This document shows, piece by piece, positions 1-5,127 of a DNA stretch of 11,611 nt. Numbering within the stretch: the first letter of the stretch is position 1; the number at the start of each line of letters is the position of its first letter. The notes beneath the pieces were generated by a model. That model made no database searches, was not told the origin of the DNA, and saw only the letters and a list, made by a program, of their open reading frames with translations. Source of the DNA: Pseudomonadota bacterium. GTDB lineage: Bacteria > Pseudomonadota > Gammaproteobacteria > Burkholderiales > Thiobacillaceae. Both the position numbers and the translations under genes were made by a program. Location of the stretch: assembly GCA_021802595.1 (NCBI GenBank), contig JAJZRT010000060.1, forward strand, positions 1 through 11,611. The letters run 5' to 3'.

Positions 1-158
1 GCGTTGTACTGCGCGCAAGGCTCGACGTACCAGGTGCGACCGACCTTCACCGGTGCTGGCTGGATGCGCTGCTGACGGGCCCAGGCGCGCAGCGTCGGCA
101 GGGTGGGCGCGGGGCTGAAGTTGGCTGATGCCCAGGCTTCGAGGGTGATGCGTTTCAT
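1..158 (-). CDS. xis: Excisionase-like protein (partial, C-terminus off window)
   Basis: The 52 visible codons encode a small basic protein beginning MKRITLEAWASANF. They include the segment RAWARQQRIQPAPVKVG followed by RTWYV, which resembles the winged-helix fold of lambda Xis (a helix, then the basic R-x-x-R-I-x-P-P-P-V-K turn, then a beta-strand wing). Such proteins bend DNA at the attachment site and steer the integrase toward excision. The ATG overlaps the stop of the upstream gene by four bases (ATGA), so it is translationally coupled and is the last visible gene of the leftward early operon. The integrase would be expected just outside the left edge. The 3' end is cut off, so total length is unknown. 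Family assignment is from recognised sequence pattern; function is by family analogy. Confidence 0.75.
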   Translation of the reverse strand, partial: MKRITLEAWASANFSPAPTLPTLRAWARQQRIQPAPVKVGRTWYVEPCAQYN

Positions 159-616
159 GCCGGAACCTCGTTCAGCACATGGCCAGAATCGACTCGGCGC
201 CTCACCTCGAGCATCGCGGCGCGAGCGCCGTCCCGAGAGACCGCGGCGAGCTGGGCCTCGTGGATCTCGACCGCGCGCGCGAGCGCGACGTATCCGGCGC
301 CGTGGAACGCCCATTTCCCTGTCCGGCGCTGCCGCTCGAGTATCTCGACCAGCGCGTCCTGGGCGGACTTGATGTCGTCCAGGTATTCGGCGCCGACGCC
401 GCGCTCGCACATGACCAGGCTGACGTTGGCAGCCGCGGCCAGGGTGTGCCAGTCGAGCTCGATGCCCGCGCCGATGCGCAGCCGCTCGATGCTGGTGTGG
501 ACGGCCATGCCGAGGTCGGTGCGCTGGTCGTCGGTGAGCTGCTGTTGCATGCCGACGCAGTGTGCCCAGGCGGAGCGGTCGACTCGGTAGGGGCGGTATT
601 TGCTGCGTTTACGCAT
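155..616 (-). CDS. Conserved phage protein of unknown function (153 aa)
   Basis: This soluble, helix-rich protein begins MRKRSKYRPYRVD, a basic start that I recognise from hypothetical proteins in many proteobacterial prophages. The core contains LAAAANVSLVMCERG and a second half with YVALARAVEIHEAQLAAV. No catalytic motif, signal peptide or membrane segment is visible. The start at the first ATG is supported by its two-base separation from the upstream stop (618-620) and by the conserved basic N-terminus; the ribosome binding site is weak, which fits coupling to the upstream gene. The gene overlaps the excisionase start by four bases. Real coding status is well supported by the family resemblance and operon packing, but no function can be given. 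Confidence 0.85.
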   Translation of the reverse strand: MRKRSKYRPYRVDRSAWAHCVGMQQQLTDDQRTDLGMAVHTSIERLRIGAGIELDWHTLAAAANVSLVMCERGVGAEYLDDIKSAQDALVEILERQRRTGKWAFHGAGYVALARAVEIHEAQLAAVSRDGARAAMLEVRRRVDSGHVLNEVPA

Positions 617-617
617 G

Positions 618-845
618 TTAGGTTCTCAACGTGGACGCGATCTTCTGCAGCGCACCCGAGCGGACGCGTGCAATCACGTATTCCTGGTATGTCAGCAGCG
701 CATCGAGGTCTTCCGGCATCGGGTAGCGCTCGGGCCACTGCTCGCGCACCCTGGCGCACAGGTCGTTGAGCCCGTCCACCACCATCCTCACCTCGGCAAG
801 CGCATCCGAGCGGCGTTCTGCGTGATCGAAATCAGGGCTGTTCAT
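618..845 (-). CDS. Small phage protein of unknown function (75 aa)
   Basis: The protein begins MNSPDFDHAERRSDALAEV and is mostly helical, with the pattern VVDGLNDLCARVREQWPERYP in its middle. I chose the ATG at 845 over one six bases upstream (851) because the strong GAGGAGG motif (near 853-859) lies eight bases from 845 but only two bases from 851. That ribosome binding site is inside the last codons of the upstream membrane-protein gene, whose TGA overlaps this ATG by four bases, so translation is likely coupled. An upstream extension of the frame exists, but it lies across the preceding gene and is not needed. No family or function is recognised. Confidence 0.75.
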   Translation of the reverse strand: MNSPDFDHAERRSDALAEVRMVVDGLNDLCARVREQWPERYPMPEDLDALLTYQEYVIARVRSGALQKIASTLRT

Positions 846-1099
846 TTGCATATCCTCCTCATGATTGCTGGGTGAAGGCGCATCGCGGCGACGATTCCGA
901 CCGGCCCGCCGGCGAGCGTCGCGACGATCTCTGTGGCGTTTGCCTCCGGCACCAGGCGCCACAGGAATATCTGCGCCGCTCCAATGCCGAGGCTGGTGAT
1001 GATGGCGGCCCTGTAGTGCCTGCCGGATACGTTGAGCTGCTGCGTGCCGAGCAGGAACACGGTCAGGAATGCCGACAGAAAAAGGGCGAGGTGGGTCAT
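842..1099 (-). CDS. Small integral membrane protein (85 aa)
   Basis: This protein is mostly hydrophobic, with three probable membrane helices at about residues 3-19 (LALFLSAFLTVFLLG), 30-48 (RAAIITSLGIGAAQIFLW) and 56-73 (TEIVATLAGGPVGIVAAM), joined by short polar loops and ending in a basic tail (RRICK). It resembles a membrane protein found in early operons of other proteobacterial temperate phages, for which I know no experimental function. A holin role is unlikely by location, because this is an early operon with no endolysin or spanin next to it; interaction with the host envelope or exclusion of other phages is possible but unproven. It overlaps both neighbours by four bases (ATGA junctions), placing it within one polycistronic unit. 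Confidence 0.8.
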   Translation of the reverse strand: MTHLALFLSAFLTVFLLGTQQLNVSGRHYRAAIITSLGIGAAQIFLWRLVPEANATEIVATLAGGPVGIVAAMRLHPAIMRRICK

Positions 1100-1398
1100 G
1101 GCTTCGCCTCGATCTGCTTGGCCTCTGCCTTCAGCGCCGCGTAGGCGATGCAGTCTTCCGCGCTGTCTAGGTGGAATCCGACGCGCTGCCACTGGCGGAC
1201 ATCCTTCAGCACCTGCAGCAGCAGCCAGCCTTCGGCCTCGCTGATCTCGCGCCCGGTGATGAGGTTGAACGCGGCGACGGCGGTGCCCATGGAGCGCTCG
1301 CCTTCAGGCTTGTCGTACTGCCTGGCGCGCTCGGCCATGATGTCTGCTGCGCGCTGAAGGAATTGGGGGGCTGTGATCGCGGTCATGGGTGTGCTCAT
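1096..1398 (-). CDS. DUF6378 family phage protein (100 aa)
   Basis: I recognise the DUF6378 pattern: AADIMAERARQYDKPEGER near the N-terminus, then FNLITGREISEAEGWLLL and LDSAEDCIAYAALKAEA toward the end. The whole of this compact helical domain is present, so the protein is full length for the family. Its biochemical role is not established; it is common in early regions of phages. A second in-frame ATG lies four codons in (MTAITAP); I keep the first because it makes the usual four-base overlap with the upstream gene. The stop overlaps the next gene's ATG in the same way. Assignment to the family is confident; no function should be inferred. Confidence 0.88.
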   Translation of the reverse strand: MSTPMTAITAPQFLQRAADIMAERARQYDKPEGERSMGTAVAAFNLITGREISEAEGWLLLQVLKDVRQWQRVGFHLDSAEDCIAYAALKAEAKQIEAKP

Positions 1399-1730
1399 TT
1401 CGCCACGTTCCTGGTGATGGTCATGCCGTTCTTCTGTTCGACGGTGGTCACGCCGTTCTTGTCGTCACGCACCACGGTGAGCCCTGCGCGCGGCGCAGCC
1501 TGTCCGGTGGTGGAAGCGGTTCCAGGAAGGGCGGGGACGATGAATCCGGTGCCGTCGATCTCGCCGCTCACCTTCATGTGCTCGACCTCGACCTTGGCGC
1601 TGTTGATGATGGTCTGCGCGACTTCGGCCACGGCCTTGGCGCGATCGATGGCGAGCGGGTTGTCCTTGTCGCGCAGGCCCTCGATGGTGGCGAAGAGGTG
1701 CGCGCGCAGGTCGGTGATGGTGTGGTTCAT
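1395..1730 (-). CDS. Conserved phage protein (111 aa), helical N-terminus
   Basis: The first 55 residues form an amphipathic helical block (MNHTITDLRAHLFATIEGL, then IDRAKAVAEVAQTIINSAK) that recurs in hypothetical proteins of related phages. The second half is glycine- and threonine-rich, with a short repeat-like end (NGVTTVEQKNGMTITRN). No enzyme motif, signal or membrane segment is seen. The ATG at 1730 is preceded by AAGGAAACCGC, a reasonable ribosome binding site, and overlaps the HNH gene stop by four bases. A much longer upstream open frame exists but runs through the HNH gene in a composition typical of a non-coding frame, so I rejected it. Function unknown. Confidence 0.8.
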   Translation of the reverse strand: MNHTITDLRAHLFATIEGLRDKDNPLAIDRAKAVAEVAQTIINSAKVEVEHMKVSGEIDGTGFIVPALPGTASTTGQAAPRAGLTVVRDDKNGVTTVEQKNGMTITRNVAK

Positions 1731-2329
1731 GCGGTTTCCTTGCTGAGGGTGTTGATATTGCGGGTGACAACGCCTTTGAGGCGGATCACCTGGCGCAGCT
1801 CGGCCGGGTAGTTGTGCACGGTGTTGCGCCGCATCAGCTCGCTGCGGTGGACGCAGACGAGGTTCTCCAGGCGGCAGTCGGTCTTGTCGCCGTTGCGGAA
1901 GGTAAGCGCGTGGCCCTTTGGCAGCGGGCCGTTGGCGGCTTCCCACTCGATGAGGTGGATGCCGCGCCAGCGCTTGTGCAGCGGCATGTCGTCGTTGATC
2001 TTGCGCTGGCGGTAGCCGTCCCTGGTGATGCGCTCGGCGCCGATCGGCTGGTAGACGACAGCCGCGACGCCGGCGCGGTGGCCGGGCTTGAATCGGGTCT
2101 CGGCGCTGCGGCCGCCGGCCTTGTAGTGCAGGCCCTTGTTCCAGGAACGCTGGCCGCGAACGAAGCAGCCCGGGTTCGTCACGCCTTCGGGCTTTTTGAG
2201 GCCGAGGATGTTGACGCGGTTCTTGACGGCTGGCCGCGAGCGGCTCATGCGCGCGGCGATCTCGCCGGCGCTGAGCGTCTTGTAGAGATCGGTCAGGGTG
2301 GCGTCTTCTTCGGGCGTCCAGCGTTTCAT
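1727..2329 (-). CDS. HNH-family endonuclease-like protein with N-terminal Myb/SANT-like domain (200 aa)
   Basis: Residues 1-45 (MKRWTPEEDATLTDLYKTL, then RSRPAVKNRVNILGLKK) look like a Myb/SANT-type DNA-binding helix bundle. Residues about 95-175 match the HNH_3 type fold seen in phage HNH proteins: IHLIEWEAANGPLPKGH, then NGDKTDCRLENL, then SELMRRNTVHNYP. His125, His140, Asn146 and Asn156 are in the motif region. However, the position where canonical HNH nucleases carry the metal-binding His of an HHxDG motif is Phe144 here (TFRNGD), so catalysis is uncertain. Family members nick or cut DNA for homing, packaging or defence. The gene is embedded by ATGA overlaps on both sides and has a GGAG ribosome binding site, which argues for a stable operon member rather than a recent insertion. 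Confidence 0.85.
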   Translation of the reverse strand: MKRWTPEEDATLTDLYKTLSAGEIAARMSRSRPAVKNRVNILGLKKPEGVTNPGCFVRGQRSWNKGLHYKAGGRSAETRFKPGHRAGVAAVVYQPIGAERITRDGYRQRKINDDMPLHKRWRGIHLIEWEAANGPLPKGHALTFRNGDKTDCRLENLVCVHRSELMRRNTVHNYPAELRQVIRLKGVVTRNINTLSKETA

Positions 2330-2898
2330 CTGCTTTTCTCCATCCGCTCCGCCACGGCGAGCGTGTTGAGTTTCTGGATCAGCTCGGCGTGGCTGTCCTT
2401 GTGGGCCTGCATTTCGCCGCGCACGGATTCGGCGAAAGCGGCTGGGTCGAGTTGTTTGCTGGCGACTTTGTAGGCAAGCGATGAGACGGCAGTGCGGACA
2501 GCATCGCGCAGAGCCAACTGGACGCTGCCGCCGCCGTAGCGCCCGAAAGCGAGCGCCTTGAGGTCTGAAAGCTCCATGGCGATCGAAGCGAGCGCGACGA
2601 CGTCGTCCACGGCGCTGCTCGGCAGCTTGCCCAGGGACTCCAGGGCGGCCTTGGTTCGGCGATCGCAGTCGGCCTTGATCGCGTTCGCCTCGCGTGCGTC
2701 ACGCTCGAGCTGGGCGATGACCTTGTCCATCACCGTAAGCGCCTTGCGCATGGCCGCGGCGTCTTCTAGGGTGAGTCCGTTGGGATCGCTGATGACCTTG
2801 CGCATGGCCGTGGCAGCGCGCGCGAGGTGAGCCTTCCTGTCTGAGATCGGCTTGCCGCCTTCGTAGCGGGCATGGCTCTTCTGGGTGTCGGTGAGCAT
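2326..2898 (-). CDS. Hypothetical helical phage protein (190 aa)
   Basis: The protein begins MLTDTQKSHARYEGGKPISD and is almost wholly alpha-helical. A long charged stretch (LTVMDKVIAQLERDAREA, then IKADCDRRTKAALESLG) is likely to form a coiled coil, followed by an alanine-rich block with AVDDVVALASIAMELSDL. No catalytic or metal-binding motif is evident. The ATG at 2898 is preceded by AAGGAG at good distance. The open frame extends upstream to 3252, but that extension is arginine-rich shadow sequence over two other genes and is rejected. The last two codons and stop overlap the HNH start (ATGA). Its length and helical nature would fit a structural or DNA-associated role, but I do not recognise the family. 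Confidence 0.75.
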   Translation of the reverse strand: MLTDTQKSHARYEGGKPISDRKAHLARAATAMRKVISDPNGLTLEDAAAMRKALTVMDKVIAQLERDAREANAIKADCDRRTKAALESLGKLPSSAVDDVVALASIAMELSDLKALAFGRYGGGSVQLALRDAVRTAVSSLAYKVASKQLDPAAFAESVRGEMQAHKDSHAELIQKLNTLAVAERMEKSR

Positions 2899-2900
2899 GG

Positions 2901-3149
2901 TTACGCTCCTTGCGCCTCGATGGCGGGCTGGGTGGCGGTGTCGCGCACGGTCGGCGTGTCGTCGTCCGCTGCATAGATCAGGGACGCCGCGGGCCCGGCC
3001 ACGCGCACCACGAGTTCGTGCAGCTCGTCGACCATGAGCTTGATGCGCTCGCGCTCGTCGCCTTCGAGGTGGTCCTTGTAGGCGTCCAGTTCGCAGGCTG
3101 CGTCGGAAACCATGCATAGCCCGGCAAGGCTGATGATGTGGCCGCTCAT
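2901..3149 (-). CDS. Hypothetical phage protein (82 aa)
   Basis: The sequence begins MSGHIISLAGLCMVSDAACE and contains an acidic helix (LEGDERERIKLMVDELHEL) followed by a mildly hydrophobic stretch and an acidic tail. The N-terminal hydrophobic segment is too short and broken for a signal peptide. It ends two bases before the next gene and overlaps the preceding gene by four bases, which supports real coding status. No family, motif or function is recognised. Confidence 0.7.
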   Translation of the reverse strand: MSGHIISLAGLCMVSDAACELDAYKDHLEGDERERIKLMVDELHELVVRVAGPAASLIYAADDDTPTVRDTATQPAIEAQGA

Positions 3150-3403
3150 GCCAGGGCTCCGTGAGCGTCCGCGACGCGCGCTTCTTCGCGGCGCGGCTGC
3201 AGTGAGAGCTGGTGGATGTGGGCCACGTGCGCGAGCGTGCGCAGGTCGTCAACCACCGGCGAGCCGGGGGTGTAGATCGAACTGTTCACCACCATCGAAG
3301 ACAGCATCTGCGCGAGACTGCGCCAGCGCGGCATCGTCGGGTCCGCAAGCGCCTCCTGCCAGCGCACGGCGACGATGGACGGGATGACGATGGGCTCGGT
3401 CAC
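3146..3403 (-). CDS. Hypothetical phage protein (85 aa), GTG start
   Basis: The protein runs from MTEPIVIPSIVAVRWQEALA through a helical middle (RWRSLAQMLSSMVVN) to a basic C-terminus. I chose the GTG at 3403 because GGAGG lies seven bases upstream and because it overlaps the TGA of the 31-residue gene by four bases (GTGA). The next in-frame ATG would delete the first 23 residues and lacks such a site. No domain is recognised. It is the second gene of the leftward operon, counted from PL. Confidence 0.7.
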   Translation of the reverse strand: MTEPIVIPSIVAVRWQEALADPTMPRWRSLAQMLSSMVVNSSIYTPGSPVVDDLRTLAHVAHIHQLSLQPRREEARVADAHGALA

Positions 3404-3495
3404 GACCGCGCCTCCATCATCCGGCTGCGTGCCAGGCGAAAGGAGATGCGCGGCCCGTAGCCGCGGCGAATGTAGTGCGCAAACATCCTGATCAT
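3400..3495 (-). CDS. Very small basic protein, first gene after PL (31 aa)
   Basis: A 31-codon frame encodes a strongly basic peptide beginning MIRMFAHYIRRGYG, then PRISFRLARSRMMEARS. AGGAG lies seven bases from the ATG at 3495; in-frame ATGs at 3501 and 3510 are possible but are too close to, or upstream of, that site. Its stop overlaps the next gene's GTG by four bases, giving a coupled start like the rest of the operon. Basic first genes after PL can be RNA-binding antiterminators (lambda N type), but this peptide is shorter than N and shows no clear arginine-rich motif, so that idea is only a possibility. Similar short basic peptides occur at this place in other phages, from memory. Confidence 0.6.
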   Translation of the reverse strand: MIRMFAHYIRRGYGPRISFRLARSRMMEARS

Positions 3496-3517
3496 GGTCA
3501 TGCTCCTCATGTCGTGT

Positions 3518-3530
3518 GTGGGGTCCCCAC
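3518..3530 (-). other. Palindrome in PL leader near first start codon
   Basis: GTGGGGTCCCCAC is a perfect 6+1+6 palindrome about ten bases upstream of the first ribosome binding site of the leftward operon. In RNA the inner pairs would open to leave a short hairpin. It might be a protein-binding site or a small structural element; I see no decisive evidence. Confidence 0.35.
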
Positions 3531-3568
3531 CATCACCCTGCGTCTTCGTGTCGCTCACAGCCTGTTGC

Positions 3569-3603
3569 CAGACCGTCGGCAGGGGCCGGGCCCTGCACGT
3601 CTG
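3569..3603 (-). promoter_or_regulatory. Hairpin in untranslated leader of leftward operon
   Basis: An inner stem GCAGGG/CCCTGC (3579-3584 with 3591-3596) is extended by an outer stem CAGAC/GTCTG (3569-3573 with 3599-3603), separated by an asymmetric internal loop. With transcription from PL starting near 3646, it lies about 43-77 nt into the transcript. No uridine tract follows on the minus strand, so it is not a standard intrinsic terminator. It could be an antitermination element, an attenuator part or a protein site. Confidence 0.45.
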
Positions 3604-3614
3604 CCGCTTGGGGT

Positions 3615-3630
3615 GCGCCGACTGTGGCGC
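3615..3630 (-). promoter_or_regulatory. Promoter-proximal hairpin in PL leader
   Basis: GCGCC (3615-3619) and GGCGC (3626-3630) can pair around a six-base loop, about 16-31 nt after the predicted PL start. Together with the hairpin at 3569-3603 it gives two successive stem-loops at the 5' end of the leftward transcript, with 11 bases between them. Confidence 0.4.
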
Positions 3631-3651
3631 GCGGCTCCGGGGTGATGGAAA

Positions 3652-3679
3652 TATATAACTGCGGTTCTAGGTGTGTCAA
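3652..3679 (-). promoter_or_regulatory. PL, leftward early promoter
   Basis: On the minus strand a perfect TTGACA (3674-3679) is separated by 16 bp from TATATA (3652-3657), predicting a start near 3646 and a leader of about 150 nt before the first gene. The -10 is made by the end of operator OL1 and the -35 abuts operator OL2. The arrangement and much of the sequence are the same as in PR, so both promoters should be silenced by the same repressor. It should drive the genes from 3495 down to the excisionase. Confidence 0.85.
3655..3668 (-). promoter_or_regulatory. Operator OL1
   Basis: Read on the minus strand this is AGAACCGCAGTTAT, an exact match to the consensus AGAACYNNRGTTAT shared by four sites in the window. 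It covers the PL -10 element, so binding should block PL. Its centre is 3661.5, exactly 24 bp from OL2. Confidence 0.8.
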
Positions 3680-3692
3680 GAACTACGGTTAT
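3679..3692 (+). promoter_or_regulatory. Operator OL2
   Basis: The plus strand reads AGAACTACGGTTAT, an exact match to the shared consensus. It touches the PL -35 element and overlaps a candidate -10 for the rightward gene at 3749, so it may control both directions. It is inverted relative to OL1; the centres are 24 bp apart. Confidence 0.8.
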
Positions 3693-3695
3693 ATT
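3690..3695 (+). promoter_or_regulatory. Candidate -10 of promoter for the 3749 regulator
   Basis: TATATT on the plus strand predicts a start near 3702, about 47 nt before the ATG. There is no good -35 sequence at 16-18 bp, so the promoter would be weak or need activation. Operator OL1 would lie centred at about -40 relative to this start and OL2 would cover the -10. The assignment rests on the -10 and context alone. Confidence 0.35.
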
Positions 3696-3748
3696 TTGTG
3701 GCAAAATGAAGCCGCGCCCGACTTGGGCGAGTTCAAAAGGAGCTAGGA

Positions 3749-4345
3749 ATGAAGTACGGGGAGAGACTTAAGCTAGCGCGCCTGTGCGCCGGGCTGACAC
3801 AAGGAGAACTTGCAGGGGCTGTTGGGCTTCGACGGGCATCAATCGCCTATCTTGAGACCGGCGACGCAGGCGGCTCCGAATATACCGCGCAGTTCGCGCA
3901 TGTATGCGGCGTGCGCGCGATGTGGCTGGCCGTCGAGCATGGCGGAATGAGCGAGGACCGGCGCGACGATCTTCACTGCCCTGAATGTCGTGGGGTTCGC
4001 GAGATTCGGCACCCTTACTCGGCTGTCGAACGCATGCCGTGCCCGATCTGCGCGGGCAGTCCGCTGCAACCGCTGCCCGCGCAAGACCTGGTGGTGCCCA
4101 AGGCTACGGCTGACGCGCTGCGTTCGGATACCTGTGGTGACTGGGATGCAGATCGTAGGCGCGGAACGTCGTGGCTAATCGAAATAGACGGGGATGTGGT
4201 GCAGCTGAAACGGCTGCACGAAGGCAAGGTTTGCGAGAGTTACCGGCACGTCGACCGTGCGACGGCCGTGATCTGGGCGGCCGCCATCATTCAAGGTTAT
4301 CAACCACCACGCGACCTGCGTCATCAAGGTAAACCTGTTGGTTGA
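3749..4345 (+). CDS. HTH transcription regulator fused to a zinc ribbon (198 aa)
   Basis: Residues 1-67 are a Cro/C1-type helix-turn-helix domain (MKYGERLKLARLCAGLTQGE, then CGVRAMWLAVEHGGM) that closely resembles the N-terminus of the repressor at 5680-6057. The predicted recognition helices differ (LRRASIAYLE against CTQENISKLE). A zinc ribbon follows, with Cys77/Cys80 and Cys98/Cys101 (CPEC and CPIC), then a C-terminal alpha/beta segment (GTSWLIEIDGDVVQLKRL) that I do not recognise. No S24 peptidase motif is present. AAAAGGAG lies six bases before the ATG. It reads away from PL toward the cargo operon and overlaps its last gene. It might be a second immunity regulator, an antirepressor or a Cro-like switch protein; the sequence alone does not decide. 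Confidence 0.85.
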   Translation: MKYGERLKLARLCAGLTQGELAGAVGLRRASIAYLETGDAGGSEYTAQFAHVCGVRAMWLAVEHGGMSEDRRDDLHCPECRGVREIRHPYSAVERMPCPICAGSPLQPLPAQDLVVPKATADALRSDTCGDWDADRRRGTSWLIEIDGDVVQLKRLHEGKVCESYRHVDRATAVIWAAAIIQGYQPPRDLRHQGKPVG

Positions 4346-4487
4346 ATTCCATCTGGACGTGCGTTTCATCGCGTTGCTTCACGCGGTGGAACGTGAGCCC
4401 GGCGAAGTCGATGGTGTAGTCGTCCGGATAGGCTGAGAGGTGGCGTATCAGCTCGCCAACGGTGATGCTCGGGTATTTTTTCGTCAT
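4287..4487 (-). CDS. Small conserved phage protein (66 aa), last cargo gene
   Basis: The protein begins MTKKYPSITVGELIRHLSAY and continues with DDYTIDFAGLTFHRVKQRDE and a tail ending in GRVVVDNLE, a compact alpha/beta pattern seen in small proteins of other temperate phages. There is no signal peptide or membrane segment. It starts 14 bp after the secreted-protein gene, with only a weak ribosome binding site, and is probably part of the operon headed by the repressor. Its last 59 bases overlap the 3' end of the convergent regulator gene at 3749-4345. The role is unknown. Confidence 0.75.
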   Translation of the reverse strand: MTKKYPSITVGELIRHLSAYPDDYTIDFAGLTFHRVKQRDETHVQMEFNQQVYLDDAGRVVVDNLE

Positions 4488-4501
4488 AGTCAGTCCACGG
4501 G

Positions 4502-5002
4502 TCAGACTTTGCGGATCATCATAATCCGGCGCTCGAAGCCGGTCATGCCGCCGCTGCGGTTTCCTCCATTGACCTCGAACTCGACCAGGTTGCCGGTCCT
4601 GAACTGCCGTTCGGTGCACGCGAACATGAAGACGTCGGTGCACCACGCGACGTATTGAAGCGCGCCGAGCTGGAACTTGCGGATTCTGATCGTCGAGAAA
4701 TCGATGGCGTTTTCACGGTAAAAGGCTTCAATGACCTTGATGGCTTCCTCTTCGGTAATGCGGCTGCCGAGCGTGAGGCCGCTGGTCACCTCAGCGTATG
4801 CGGGCGGTGGAGTATCGAATGCCTCGTACTTCTTGGCGACGATGGGGAGCGTGGTTACCGTGTAGGTCGCGCCACCGATCTTGAAGACCATCACCTCGTC
4901 ATGGATCGCAGCCGGCGCCGCGGGTTGCTCCACCTCGAAGGCGTGGGAAGAAAGCGGCAGAATGATTGCGCCGATCAGAAGTGCGCTGGCTATGTGTCGC
5001 AT
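4502..5002 (-). CDS. Secreted or periplasmic protein of unknown function (166 aa)
   Basis: A clear Sec signal peptide is present: MRHIASALLIGAIILPLSSH, with probable cleavage after Ala21 (SHA|FE). The mature part has beta-rich segments (VMVFKIGGATYTVTTLPIV), a helix (RITEEEAIKVIEAFYREN), and two cysteines, Cys121 and Cys129, that could form a disulfide in the periplasm. I do not recognise the family. The ATG at 5002 is chosen because the signal peptide starts there and GGGAG lies upstream, inside the end of the lipoprotein gene. The gene lies in the repressor-led operon, so it is probably made in the lysogen; candidate roles are superinfection exclusion at the envelope or another host-modifying function, by inference from position only. 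Confidence 0.8.
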   Translation of the reverse strand: MRHIASALLIGAIILPLSSHAFEVEQPAAPAAIHDEVMVFKIGGATYTVTTLPIVAKKYEAFDTPPPAYAEVTSGLTLGSRITEEEAIKVIEAFYRENAIDFSTIRIRKFQLGALQYVAWCTDVFMFACTERQFRTGNLVEFEVNGGNRSGGMTGFERRIMMIRKV

Positions 5003-5016
5003 TTTGGTTGCTCTCC

Positions 5017-5127
5017 CTAGTCGATTGGTGCCGCCATGCTGATCTGGCGGGCGTTGTCCCACGTGAAGTCAGTTCCGGCGCAGGCGACCATGGCGAGCGC
5101 GAGGACGATGGTGGCGATGGTCTTCAT
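5017..5127 (-). CDS. Very small lipoprotein (36 aa), possibly a truncated larger family
   Basis: The whole protein is a lipoprotein signal peptide (MKTIATIVLALAMVAC) followed by 20 residues, AGTDFTWDNARQISMAAPID. Cys16 in MVAC fits a lipobox, although Met at -3 is less usual. GAGGAG lies eight bases upstream and the ATG overlaps the TerB-like gene's stop by four bases. The stretch FTWDNARQI resembles the start of longer phage or bacterial lipoproteins with a BamE-like domain, which here stops after a few residues, so the gene may be a truncated remnant or a functional minimal form. Its TAG stop abuts the ribosome binding site of the secreted-protein gene. It should be anchored in a membrane facing the periplasm. 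Confidence 0.6.
   Translation of the reverse strand: MKTIATIVLALAMVACAGTDFTWDNARQISMAAPID

Noticed and set aside
1..158. Integrase attachment site or phage end at the left edge
   Set aside because: No direct repeat, tRNA gene end or integrase gene is visible; the coding sequence simply runs off the window.
842..1099. Holin
   Set aside because: The three-helix membrane protein has a suitable size, but it is in the early operon with no lysis genes next to it.
2899..3252. Long upstream extension of the gene at 2326-2898 to 308 residues
   Set aside because: The added part is arginine-, histidine- and proline-rich, lies across two other well-packed genes, and a good ribosome binding site precedes the ATG at 2898.
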